A DNA stretch of 64,000 nt, from positions 1-64,000 of the forward strand of contig JBGGMV010000036.1 in the NCBI GenBank assembly GCA_041287865.1. Reading direction: 5' to 3'. Of the stretch, positions 48,640-56,624 are shown in pieces (positions within the stretch are counted from its first letter, which is position 1; every line of letters starts with the position of its first letter). The notes below the pieces were generated by a model. The model was not told where the DNA came from, did no database searches, and saw only the letters and a list, made by a program, of their open reading frames with translations. Origin of the DNA: JAPWJZ01 sp041287865. Its GTDB lineage: Bacteria > Pseudomonadota > Alphaproteobacteria > Micavibrionales > UBA2020. The position numbers and the translations under genes are program-made.

Positions 48640-50232
48640 ATGAAACACAATTTCATCATCAGCCCCGAATTCCACCGCAACCTCTGGCTCCGCTTCTCGC
48701 CCTTCAGCCTGCTTGCGGTGCCGCTGCTGCTGGCCCTGGTCGCCTTCGTCTGCATCAAGTCGGGCGTGCATACCCCCGAGCCCGACGCGGGTTACGGGGC
48801 GCTGGCCAATGTCATGCTGGGGATCTATTTCATCGTCGTGCTGATCGGCGGCAGTTACGAGGCCGGCACGGCGCTGCAGGACGAGGTGCGCAACAACACC
48901 TGGGATTTCCAGCGCATGTCGTCGATTTCGGCGGCGAAGCTCGCCTTCGGCAAGCTGTTCGGCGCGACGGCGTACCATTGGTATTTCGGCCTGATGGCGC
49001 TGTGCTTTTTCGCCTATGGCTACGAAAACTATCAGGTGCAGCCCTATCACTGGGCCTATACCGGCGGCCCGCCGAAGCCCGAGCCGGTGCTGCCCGACGG
49101 CAGCCTGCCGGTCGTGCTGGTCTACGTGATAATGGCGGGGCTGATGGGGCAGGTGCTGGCCTTCGTCAGCGGTTTTTACGATATCGTCACGCTCTCCGCG
49201 CGGGGCGGGATGCGCGGCAAGATGCCCAAGGGCGTCAACGCCTTTATCCTCGGCCTTGTCTGCTCGGGCTGGGTTTTCTCCGGCATCGCCATACCGGCGG
49301 CCACGCACCTGCAGCGCGGCAGGGTGCGGGAAACCGTCAGCTGGCTGGGCGAAACCATCCAGGCGTCATGGTTCATTCCGCTGACGCTGCTGTTTTTCTT
49401 CTTCTGGTTCCTGGTCGGCGCCTACCGGCTGGCGCGGGCGGAGCTGATGTACAGCCAGACGCCGGTGGCCTGGCTCGGCTTCACCTGCAGCGCCGTTTTC
49501 TGGGTCACCGGCTTCATGCATCGCGGCAGCGAGCTGGCGATGCCGAAGGAAGTGGGTTACTTCGGCCCGCTGCTGATGGGCTTCATCATCATGGCGATGA
49601 TCACCTATTGCACCATGCTGAATGAATCGCACGACACGCGCCGCTATGGCCGCTTCTGGAACTATCTGCAGACGGGGCAGCTGCGCCGGATGCTGGAAAA
49701 CACGCCGAAATGGATCGTCACCGCGCCGGTCACGCTGCTGCTTTACGTCACCTTCCTGGCCTATGCCGCCGGCCTGACGTCGGCCAGCGTGTCCGCTGAG
49801 GGCGTGTTCAACCCGGGAACGATCAGCGAAAGCGCCTTACCCGAATACGCCTGCCTGCTGCTGTCGGTGATGCTGTTCATGATGCGCGACGGTCTCGCCG
49901 TCCATGCCATCCACCTTGGCGTGCGGCGCAGGGGGGCCGGCTTCGTCATCCTGTTCTATTACCTGATGGCCTATGTCGTGCTGCCGCTGGTCACCTTCGC
50001 GGGGCTGGGCGAGTCGGTCGAAAAGATGCTGCAAACCATTTTCGAGCATGCGCGCTCGGGCGAGTTGAAACACATGGCCGGTTTCTTCTTCCCGCTTTAC
50101 AGCGAGGACCCTACGGTCAGCGTCTTCCCGGGCCTGCTGCAGGCGGGAATCGCGGCCGGCGTGCTTTGCTGGGCAATGGGCAAGCGCAAAACGGCTCTCG
50201 AGACCCCGCAAGTTACGGAAAAGATAGGTTAA
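48640..50232 (+). CDS. ABC-2-type exporter membrane subunit
   Basis: A 530-residue integral membrane protein with about a dozen hydrophobic segments. It starts with a short cytoplasmic part (SPEFHRNLWLRFSP), a first helix, then GGSYEAGTALQDEVRNNTWDFQRMSSI, a coupling region like that of ABC-2 permeases. The C-terminal half is an additional membrane domain not found in small ABC-2 permeases. It is coupled to the ATPase gene and precedes a signalling gene pair. Confidence 0.8.
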   Translation: MKHNFIISPEFHRNLWLRFSPFSLLAVPLLLALVAFVCIKSGVHTPEPDAGYGALANVMLGIYFIVVLIGGSYEAGTALQDEVRNNTWDFQRMSSISAAKLAFGKLFGATAYHWYFGLMALCFFAYGYENYQVQPYHWAYTGGPPKPEPVLPDGSLPVVLVYVIMAGLMGQVLAFVSGFYDIVTLSARGGMRGKMPKGVNAFILGLVCSGWVFSGIAIPAATHLQRGRVRETVSWLGETIQASWFIPLTLLFFFFWFLVGAYRLARAELMYSQTPVAWLGFTCSAVFWVTGFMHRGSELAMPKEVGYFGPLLMGFIIMAMITYCTMLNESHDTRRYGRFWNYLQTGQLRRMLENTPKWIVTAPVTLLLYVTFLAYAAGLTSASVSAEGVFNPGTISESALPEYACLLLSVMLFMMRDGLAVHAIHLGVRRRGAGFVILFYYLMAYVVLPLVTFAGLGESVEKMLQTIFEHARSGELKHMAGFFFPLYSEDPTVSVFPGLLQAGIAAGVLCWAMGKRKTALETPQVTEKIG

Positions 50233-50279
50233 TCTTTTATTATTCCTTCCATTATATAGTGGGAATTGGGGAGACAAAG

Positions 50280-50699
50280 ATGCCCATCGAAATCGCAGAG
50301 TTGAGAGTGCTGGTCGTCGACGACAACGTCGTCGTGCGCAAGCTGATCGAGCTCAACCTCGGCACCATGGGCTTCAAGAACATCGACGTCGCCGACAATT
50401 CGTCGCAGGCGCAGGCGAAAATCTCCGAAAAGCCCTATGATATCGTCTTCCTCGACTGGAACATGCCCGGCAAAAGCGGCTATCAGCTGATGCAGGAATA
50501 CCGCGAGGACCGCGTCAACGACGGCGTCGCCTTCGTGATGGTCACCGCCGAAAGCCAGGAGCGTTACGTGCGCGAAGCCGTCAAGGCGGGTGCTACAGGC
50601 TATATCACCAAGCCGATCACGCCCGCCACCTTCACCGAAAAAGTGCAGAAGGTCATCGCCTGGCTTGAAAGCCGCGCCGCCTCGACCAAAACCGGGTAA
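50280..50699 (+). CDS. CheY-like single-domain response regulator
   Basis: A 139-residue receiver domain without output domain. The acidic pocket is in VLVVDDN (Asp14, Asp15), the phosphorylated residue is Asp59 in VFLDWNMPGKSG, the switch Thr is in VMVTAES, and Lys is in YITKPITPATF. ATG 50280 has a GGGGAG SD. Together with the CheX-like protein that follows it probably forms a phospho-signal and phosphatase pair, possibly for motility, as motAB are also in this genome. Confidence 0.9.
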   Translation: MPIEIAELRVLVVDDNVVVRKLIELNLGTMGFKNIDVADNSSQAQAKISEKPYDIVFLDWNMPGKSGYQLMQEYREDRVNDGVAFVMVTAESQERYVREAVKAGATGYITKPITPATFTEKVQKVIAWLESRAASTKTG

Positions 50700-50705
50700 T
50701 CTGCC

Positions 50706-51191
50706 ATGAAAGATATCAATGCCGCACGGGGCGGTATCTCCGAAGTTGTCAGCCATAACGTTATCGATACTTTCAACAGCATGTTCGGGCAGGAAGTATC
50801 TGCCAACCGTGCCACGCCGCGCGCCGCGCCCGGCAACCTGGTCATTTCCTGCGTGCGTCTCACTCAAGGAAATGCCCATGCCGATTTCTGGTTCAGGTTC
50901 GAGATGGATTTGCTGCTGCAGGCGGCCTCGGCGCTTTTCCCCGCCGAATATATCGAGAAAAACCTCGTCCATGAAAGCCTTGCCTGCGAGATTGCCAATA
51001 TCGTCTGCGCCAAGGTGAAGGCCTTCCTGAACGAACAGGGCTACGACACCGAAATGGGCTTCCCCTTCATCGCCACCGCCAGCAGCTCCGGCGGGCTTGC
51101 CAACGCCACCGACGTCGACCTGCACTTCTTCTATCAGGACAAGGACAAGAAAAAGGGCGCGGGCGTGATGGTCAATTTCACGGTCGACTGA
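50706..51191 (+). CDS. CheX-like phosphatase family protein
   Basis: A 161-residue protein with the CheC/CheX-type helix ESLACEIANIVCAKVKAFLN, containing Glu and Asn at the spacing of the CheX active site (E-x2-N), an N-terminal helix VSHNVIDTFNSMFG and a C-terminal beta-sheet. CheX proteins dephosphorylate CheY-P. It lies 6 bases after the CheY-like gene, which supports this role. The family match is by motif only. Confidence 0.75.
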   Translation: MKDINAARGGISEVVSHNVIDTFNSMFGQEVSANRATPRAAPGNLVISCVRLTQGNAHADFWFRFEMDLLLQAASALFPAEYIEKNLVHESLACEIANIVCAKVKAFLNEQGYDTEMGFPFIATASSSGGLANATDVDLHFFYQDKDKKKGAGVMVNFTVD

Positions 51192-51349
51192 AATTTTTTC
51201 CTGATTTCTCCCGTATGCCGTATTTCCCGCACCATCCTTAAATCCCGCATTCGCCCGTATGCAGCACGTGTTTCCGGCGCGCGCGGGGCCTGAAATTCTT
51301 TACCTTTTCGGCGTTATGCTGGCCTGTATTTACCCGCGGGGGGGAAGGC

Positions 51350-52483
51350 GTGGCGCTGAATGTTCTGCTGATCGAAGACGACGATATCGACCGCATGGCC
51401 ATCCGCCGCCACCTGCTGAAGATGCCCGATGTGCGGTTGACGGAAGCGTCGACGGGGGCGGAGGCGGCGGTGCTGCTGGAAAAGGGCGGATTTCACTGCG
51501 TTTTCGTCGATTACCGCCTGCCCGACATGGACGGGGTGGAACTGCTGCAGAAATTCTACAACATCGACACCGGCGAACTGCCCGCGCCCTTCGTCATGCT
51601 GACGGGGCAGGGCAACGAAAAGGTGATGGAAGAGGCCTTGCGCTGGGGCGCGCATGATTACGTGGTCAAATCGAACCTGTCGGCCGATACAATTTCTATC
51701 GCGCTGAAAAAATCGCTGCAGCTGTCCGAGCTGCGCAAAAGCCGCCGGCAGGCAGAACAAATGTTATTACAGGCCCAGAAAATGGACGCTGTCGGGCAAC
51801 TGACCAGCGGCATCGCGCATGATTTCAACAACCTGCTGACGGTGATTTTGGGCAATACGCGCCTGCTGCACCGGAAACTGGAGAAAGACGACGTGCCCAA
51901 GGCCGACCTCGCCGCCAAGGTGACGGCCATCGACGAGGCCGCGAAAAAGGGAGCGGCGCTGGTGCGGCATTTGATGGTTTTTACGCGCGAACGCGAATTG
52001 AAGCCCGCCGCCACCGACCTCAACCATACCGTCGGCGAAACGCTGGATATGCTCCGGCGCATTATTCCCAATACCATCGAGATCGAAGTGCAGCTGGGCG
52101 ATATCGCCGGCCCGGTGATGGTCGATCCGGGCCAGCTGGAACATGCCATCATCAATATCAGCGTCAACGCGCGGGACGCCATGCCGCAGGGCGGCAAGCT
52201 CACCATTCTCACGAAACCGGCCGACGACGGATTTGCCGCGCTCTGCATCCGCGATACCGGCACCGGCATGCCCGAACACGTGCGGCAGCGGATGTTCGAG
52301 CCCTTTTACACCACCAAGCCCGCAGGGCAGGGCACGGGCCTCGGCCTTGCCATGGTTTACGGCTTTATCCAGCAATCGGGCGGAAAAATAGACGTCGAGA
52401 GCGAGGAGGGGCGCGGCACGCTGTTCTGCCTGCAGCTGCCGCCCGCGAAGGTACAGGACGAAAAGGAGACTGCACATGGCTAA
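51350..52483 (+). CDS. Receiver-histidine kinase (N-terminal REC, HisKA, HATPase)
   Basis: A 377-residue cytoplasmic kinase. Residues 3-125 are a receiver domain with Asp54 in VFVDYRLPDMDG. Residues 140-215 are the dimerisation helix with His157 in GIAHDFNNLLTVI, and residues 245-365 are the ATPase domain (NISVNARDAMPQGG, RDTGTGMPEH, GTGLGLAMVYG). The receiver at the N-terminus lets another kinase control this one. GTG 51350 has a strong AAGG SD. It overlaps the next receiver gene by 8 bases. Confidence 0.92.
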   Translation: MALNVLLIEDDDIDRMAIRRHLLKMPDVRLTEASTGAEAAVLLEKGGFHCVFVDYRLPDMDGVELLQKFYNIDTGELPAPFVMLTGQGNEKVMEEALRWGAHDYVVKSNLSADTISIALKKSLQLSELRKSRRQAEQMLLQAQKMDAVGQLTSGIAHDFNNLLTVILGNTRLLHRKLEKDDVPKADLAAKVTAIDEAAKKGAALVRHLMVFTRERELKPAATDLNHTVGETLDMLRRIIPNTIEIEVQLGDIAGPVMVDPGQLEHAIINISVNARDAMPQGGKLTILTKPADDGFAALCIRDTGTGMPEHVRQRMFEPFYTTKPAGQGTGLGLAMVYGFIQQSGGKIDVESEEGRGTLFCLQLPPAKVQDEKETAHG

Positions 52484-52862
52484 AGAAAAATTATGCGTGA
52501 TGGTCGTCGACGACGAGGACGCGGTGCGCAGCGCGCTGGCCGAAAACCTCGTCGAATGCGGGTTCGAGGTGATCGAGGCCCGCGACGGGCAGGAAGCGAT
52601 ACGCCTGATCGCCGAGGGATGCCGCCCGCTGGTGATGGTCACCGACATCATCATGCCGCGCAAGGAAGGGCTTGAAACCATCGTCGAGGTGCGCCGCCAC
52701 CACCCCGGCATCCGCCTTGTCGCCATTTCGGGCGGCGGCCGCAGCAAATCGGCCGATTTCCTGCAGCTGGCGCAGAAACTGGGCGCAGATGCCGTGATGC
52801 CGAAGCCGGTGGATATCGACGAGCTGGAAAAGACCGTGCGGCGGCTGGCGGTGGAGGGGTGA
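52476..52862 (+). CDS. Single-domain response regulator
   Basis: A 128-residue receiver protein with Asp12/Asp13 (VVDDEDAVRS), Asp57 (MVTDIIMPRKEG) and Lys in VMPKPVDIDELEKTV. No output domain. Being coupled to the receiver-kinase gene, it is the likely phosphate acceptor of that kinase. The downstream target is unknown. Confidence 0.9.
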   Translation: MAKEKLCVMVVDDEDAVRSALAENLVECGFEVIEARDGQEAIRLIAEGCRPLVMVTDIIMPRKEGLETIVEVRRHHPGIRLVAISGGGRSKSADFLQLAQKLGADAVMPKPVDIDELEKTVRRLAVEG

Positions 52863-52869
52863 GGGCGCC

Positions 52870-53058
52870 TTACGCCTCGCGCGCTTCTTTCTCCATCTGT
52901 TCGCAGGCGTGGATGACATCCTCCGCCGCGTCGTAGAGATGGCCCGCATAAGGCACTTTGTTCTTGAAACGCGCGCAGGCGGCGCGCGCCACAATCAGCG
53001 CATTTTCAAGATCCCGCACGTCACGTTTATTCACTTCTTTGTGTTGTTGTGCTGCCAT
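52870..53058 (-). CDS. Small hypothetical protein
   Basis: A 62-residue charged helical protein from ATG 53058, which has a good AGGAG SD; the upstream in-frame codons are in an AT-rich, promoter-like region. It has single Cys residues in AACARF and HACEQM, with RDVRDLENALIVA between. Its small size and strong SD suggest a regulatory or structural small protein, but nothing more can be said. Confidence 0.65.
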   Translation of the reverse strand: MAAQQHKEVNKRDVRDLENALIVARAACARFKNKVPYAGHLYDAAEDVIHACEQMEKEAREA

Positions 53059-53188
53059 TATTTTTCTCCTGAATGAAACCGGCTGAAACGACGATTCTGA
53101 ATTCAGGATAACACGAAAATAAGAACATTCAAGGAACATATAAGAAACGTATATAATACAAAGACTTGGATTCAAAGGCAAGCGGCTG

Positions 53189-53560
53189 TTATTTCAAGTT
53201 TTCGATCTTGTCGATCGCCAGCAGCCAGAGCACCACATTGCGCACCGACTTGCAAAAGGCATAGACCGCAGCGGCCACCGGTTTCGCGCCGAAAAGCAGG
53301 CGTTCGATGCGGCTCGCCTGTTTCACCTTCACAATCTCGCGCATCGCCTCGCTGCCGTAAAAAATTTGCCCGTCTTTTTTCACCACCATGCCTTCGTCGA
53401 TATCGAGGCCGAGGCGCGTTATTTCTTCCAGCAGCGGCCCTGCCTGCCGCGCGTCGACCAGCGCGATATTGTCCTGCTTTATCCGCTCGCAATAACCCGC
53501 GCAGACGGGACATTCGGCGTCGTAGAGGATTTCAACCTTGTCCAACGTGTTCGATGTCAT
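53189..53560 (-). CDS. DCC-family (DUF393) thiol-disulfide protein
   Basis: A 123-residue protein with the family motif YDAECPVCAGYC near the N-terminus, then LVDARQAGP and a C-terminal hydrophobic part (VVLWLLAI). DCC proteins are thioredoxin-fold; the two Cys are the probable redox pair. ATG 53560 has a GGGAG SD. It overlaps the upstream membrane gene by 29 bases, so the two form an operon. Confidence 0.85.
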   Translation of the reverse strand: MTSNTLDKVEILYDAECPVCAGYCERIKQDNIALVDARQAGPLLEEITRLGLDIDEGMVVKKDGQIFYGSEAMREIVKVKQASRIERLLFGAKPVAAAVYAFCKSVRNVVLWLLAIDKIENLK

Positions 53561-54032
53561 TGGAATTCTCCCTTGCTTCGTTCCTGATGATGTCGGCGAC
53601 GGCGAATACGGCATAATAGCCGCAGAGCACAGAAGCGGTAGCGAAAAGCGGCGATAGCAGCAGTATCGAAAACAGGATGAGCAGCGGCACGCCTGTGATG
53701 AATAAGGGCACGGTACAAAGCATCAGGTAGAGTGAGGAAAGCAGATATACCTTCAACCCCGATTGCGCGCCGCGTACCCATGCCTGACTGCCAGCGGGGA
53801 TGCCGCCGGATTTCATTTCCGCATACAAAGCAGCCGCGACCTTGAAGGAAGGCTGCACCGTCAGGGCAAACCCGATTGCCGTTACCATCACGGCGAAGAG
53901 TATCAACCCTTTTGCCCCAAGAAAGACCGAGAAAGGGGTGGTGAGCATGAACCCCAAGGCAGCGGCGGCAAACGCGATGGTTTTAAGCTTCTGGCGCGTT
54001 TGCTGCGGCAAGGCTGCTGTTAAGTCATGCAT
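53532..54032 (-). CDS. Four-helix membrane protein under a palindromic operator
   Basis: A 166-residue protein with four hydrophobic segments (residues 18-38, 40-60, 95-115, 118-148) and no known motif. ATG 54032 has a GGGGAG SD. Upstream are a good promoter and a perfect 16-bp palindrome, so expression is probably controlled by a repressor. It heads an operon with the DCC-family gene. Confidence 0.7.
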   Translation of the reverse strand: MHDLTAALPQQTRQKLKTIAFAAAALGFMLTTPFSVFLGAKGLILFAVMVTAIGFALTVQPSFKVAAALYAEMKSGGIPAGSQAWVRGAQSGLKVYLLSSLYLMLCTVPLFITGVPLLILFSILLLSPLFATASVLCGYYAVFAVADIIRNEARENSNDIEHVGQG

Positions 54033-54051
54033 GGGCTTCTCCCCGTTTTAT

Positions 54052-54067
54052 TTAGCTAACTAGCTAA
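54052..54067. promoter_or_regulatory. Perfect 16-bp palindrome, probable operator
   Basis: TTAGCTA-AC-TAGCTAA is perfectly symmetric apart from the central two bases. It starts at the expected transcription start of the minus-strand operon and lies 20 bases before its ATG, the usual place for a MarR- or TetR-type repressor site. Confidence 0.7.
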
Positions 54068-54073
54068 TAATCT

Positions 54074-54103
54074 ATTATGACCATGAATTATGTCTTTCGT
54101 CAA
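54074..54103 (-). promoter_or_regulatory. Promoter of the membrane protein-DCC operon
   Basis: On the minus strand, TTGACG (54103-54098) and CATAAT (54079-54074) are 18 bases apart; each differs from consensus by one base. The predicted start falls on the palindrome. Confidence 0.65.
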
Positions 54104-54238
54104 TGCGCCTCACAGCGCTCCGGGGCAAACCCTTGTAATTATGACATTTATTTCGGGCTCCGGCTTGATAACCTTTGCCGCCTGCGCCACACCTGATTTA
54201 TAGTTAATGCTCATTTTACCGGCTTCAGGGGGCCCCTT

Positions 54239-55183
54239 ATGTTCATCAAAATCAGGATCATCGCGCTGACCCTTGTGCTTGCCATGGCGGCCGCGCTGCC
54301 GGTTTTCGCGCAGGTGTCCGCTGGCCCCACCGATATCTTCCCGCCGTGGAACATCATTTCGCCCGACATGCTCTCGACGCGCATCTCGCTCGACAACAAG
54401 GTTGACGGCGGCCCCGGGCTCCGGCTCGATACGCGCCTTTCCACCGTCGTGACGCTGAAGGAGCTTGACCTTTCCAAGGCCGCGCCCGGCACCGACCTTA
54501 ACATCGGCGCCTCGATGCGGCCCGGCGATTTCATCGGCGAGACGCATATCGAAATCTGGCTCTACGGCAAAGACGGCAAGGTGACACCGCTGAAGGACGC
54601 CGCGCAGGTCATGAACGTGCCGCCGCCGCCCTGGGACAAGCCTGTCCAGCCGATTTATCGCGGGCCGTGGAAAGACTATACGATCAGCTACAAGCTGCCC
54701 GAGGGGCACGAGTACGCGCGCGCCATTTTCTATCTTGTGGTGAACGGCAAGGGCACGCTGTGGTTCAAATCGCCGGGCATCGCCTCGCCCGAGCAGCTGT
54801 CGACGCGCATCTCGCCCGACCTCGATGTCCCGGGCGGCCCCGCCACACGCATCGAAACGGGCGTGCCGACGGTGATCAGCGTGAAGGAAGTCAAGCTGAA
54901 GGACCGCCTGCATGATACCAAGCTGGAATTCCTCGCCAACATGAGAAGCCGCGGGTTCGAAGGCCGCGCCTATCTTGAAATGCAGATGCATTATCCGTCG
55001 GGCGCGGTTTTGCCCGTGCGCAGCGTGCAGAATCCGCTGGTGGGCAACATGGACTGGTACAATTATGCCGTGTCCTACCAGATCCAGAAGGGTGAATTCC
55101 CTGACAAGATCCTCCTGTACCTCGTCGTCAGCGGCAAGGGCACGATCTGGCTGAAAAGCCTGAAATTGCAGCGCAATCCGTAA
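54239..55183 (+). CDS. Secreted protein with two tandem copies of one domain
   Basis: A 314-residue protein with a signal peptide ending VFA-Q (residue 24). Residues 44-178 and 186-310 are copies of one beta-rich domain: MLSTRIS and QLSTRIS, GGPGLRLDT and GGPATRIET, VTLKELDL and ISVKEVKL, FYLVVNGKGTLWFKS and LYLVVSGKGTIWLKS. The pattern recalls carbohydrate-binding or jelly-roll modules, but no catalytic residues are visible. It is 52 bases before the propeller gene and may share its transcript. Function unknown. Confidence 0.75.
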   Translation: MFIKIRIIALTLVLAMAAALPVFAQVSAGPTDIFPPWNIISPDMLSTRISLDNKVDGGPGLRLDTRLSTVVTLKELDLSKAAPGTDLNIGASMRPGDFIGETHIEIWLYGKDGKVTPLKDAAQVMNVPPPPWDKPVQPIYRGPWKDYTISYKLPEGHEYARAIFYLVVNGKGTLWFKSPGIASPEQLSTRISPDLDVPGGPATRIETGVPTVISVKEVKLKDRLHDTKLEFLANMRSRGFEGRAYLEMQMHYPSGAVLPVRSVQNPLVGNMDWYNYAVSYQIQKGEFPDKILLYLVVSGKGTIWLKSLKLQRNP

Positions 55184-55235
55184 GAGCCAAGGAATTGCCG
55201 CCCATGGTCGTCCTATAGGTAACGGAGGACGCATC

Positions 55236-56624
55236 ATGAAAACAAGACCGGCTTTTCCAAAGCTTTCGGGCAGGCTGCATATCTTTCCCGCCTTTATCCC
55301 GATGATCGAGCTGCTGCCGTGGCTGCTGGGCCTTGTGGGGGCGACGGCGGGTGCGGCGCGCTTCGCGTTTTTGAAAACGCACAAGAAGAAAATCAATATC
55401 GTCATGGCTGTGTGTTTCGTGGCGGCGACCGCCGTTTATATCTACGGCGAAACGCAAAAACCGTCTGAGGCCGAAGGCTCGCGCATGGTGGCGGCTGCCG
55501 ACCTGCCCCGCCTGACCGCGCATGCAGCGCCCGCCGCTGTCGAAACAAAATCATATGATGATTTCGCGCCCATCTGGAGCGTGAATATCAAGAACGAACC
55601 GCTGGCATGGCCGGTGGTGACGGGCGATGTGTTTATGGTCGGCACGTTCAAGGGCACGCTTGATGCCTATGCGCGCGCAGATGGAAAACTCGTGTGGTCG
55701 CTGCAGAAGAAAGAACCGATCTTCACCAACGTGCTGCCCGTGGGCAATGTGGGTTTCGTGGGCGAGGGGCTGCACACCGCGCCCGCTGCCGCGCTCACCG
55801 CGCTCTCGCTGCCCGACGGAAAACCGCTGTGGGAACGGCAGTTCCGCAGCCACGTTGAATCGGGCCCCGCCGTCGACGAAGCCAGTCACCGCCTCTGGAC
55901 TCCCGTGGGCGAAGAAGGCGTCTTCGCGCTCGATACCCGCGACGGTTCTGTCTTGTGGCACAAGAAAATCGGCCATACCGATGCGACGCCGCTGCTGGTA
56001 GATGGAAAGCTCTACGTTTCCGCGCAGCCCGAAGATGGTGCTACCAAGGCCGCCCTGTCATCCGTCAATCCCGATACGGGCGAGGTCGACTGGGCCGTCA
56101 ACCTTCCTGGCGGCACGATGGGATCACCCGCGCAGGGGCCCGATGGCTCGATATTGCTGACAACCGCCATCGGTCAGGTGGGGCCGCAGAAAGATACCGA
56201 TAAAGGCTGGTCGCATGCAATTTCCAAGGACGGCAAATTATTGTGGACGGTCGAACTGCCGGGCATGCCGGTGCCGGAGCCCTTTGCGGTGAAAGGCCTT
56301 GTGATCCACACGCTAAAAACCGGCGAGATTGTGGCGCTGAACGCCAAGGACGGCACGCCGGCCTGGCGCGTCAAGGTGGGCAAGGAATTCCACGCACCCG
56401 CCGGATTGCGCGAAGATACCGTGCCGCCGCTGCTGGCCGCGATTACCGCCGAGGGCGCGGTGGCGCTGCTGAACGCGGAGGACGGCACGGAGATCCGCCG
56501 TTTCAACGTCAAGCAGGGTGGTTATGCCGCGCCGGTGTTCGACGGCGATGTGCTCTATATCACCACGCCCCGCACCATCACCGCCTATGGCGGCGTGCAC
56601 CTGCTGACGCGCGGGGAGAAATAA
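55236..56624 (+). CDS. PQQ-type beta-propeller protein with N-terminal membrane segments
   Basis: A 462-residue protein. Two hydrophobic helices lie near residues 18-42 and 53-68, then a beta-propeller from about residue 100 with repeated blades such as YARADGKLVWSLQ, LSLPDGKPLWERQF, LDTRDGSVLWHKKIG and LNAKDGTPAWRVKVG. The blades resemble PQQ-repeat and BamB-type propellers; PQQ-binding residues of dehydrogenases are not seen, so it is likely a scaffold rather than an enzyme. It ends directly before the next gene. Confidence 0.8.
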   Translation: MKTRPAFPKLSGRLHIFPAFIPMIELLPWLLGLVGATAGAARFAFLKTHKKKINIVMAVCFVAATAVYIYGETQKPSEAEGSRMVAAADLPRLTAHAAPAAVETKSYDDFAPIWSVNIKNEPLAWPVVTGDVFMVGTFKGTLDAYARADGKLVWSLQKKEPIFTNVLPVGNVGFVGEGLHTAPAAALTALSLPDGKPLWERQFRSHVESGPAVDEASHRLWTPVGEEGVFALDTRDGSVLWHKKIGHTDATPLLVDGKLYVSAQPEDGATKAALSSVNPDTGEVDWAVNLPGGTMGSPAQGPDGSILLTTAIGQVGPQKDTDKGWSHAISKDGKLLWTVELPGMPVPEPFAVKGLVIHTLKTGEIVALNAKDGTPAWRVKVGKEFHAPAGLREDTVPPLLAAITAEGAVALLNAEDGTEIRRFNVKQGGYAAPVFDGDVLYITTPRTITAYGGVHLLTRGEK

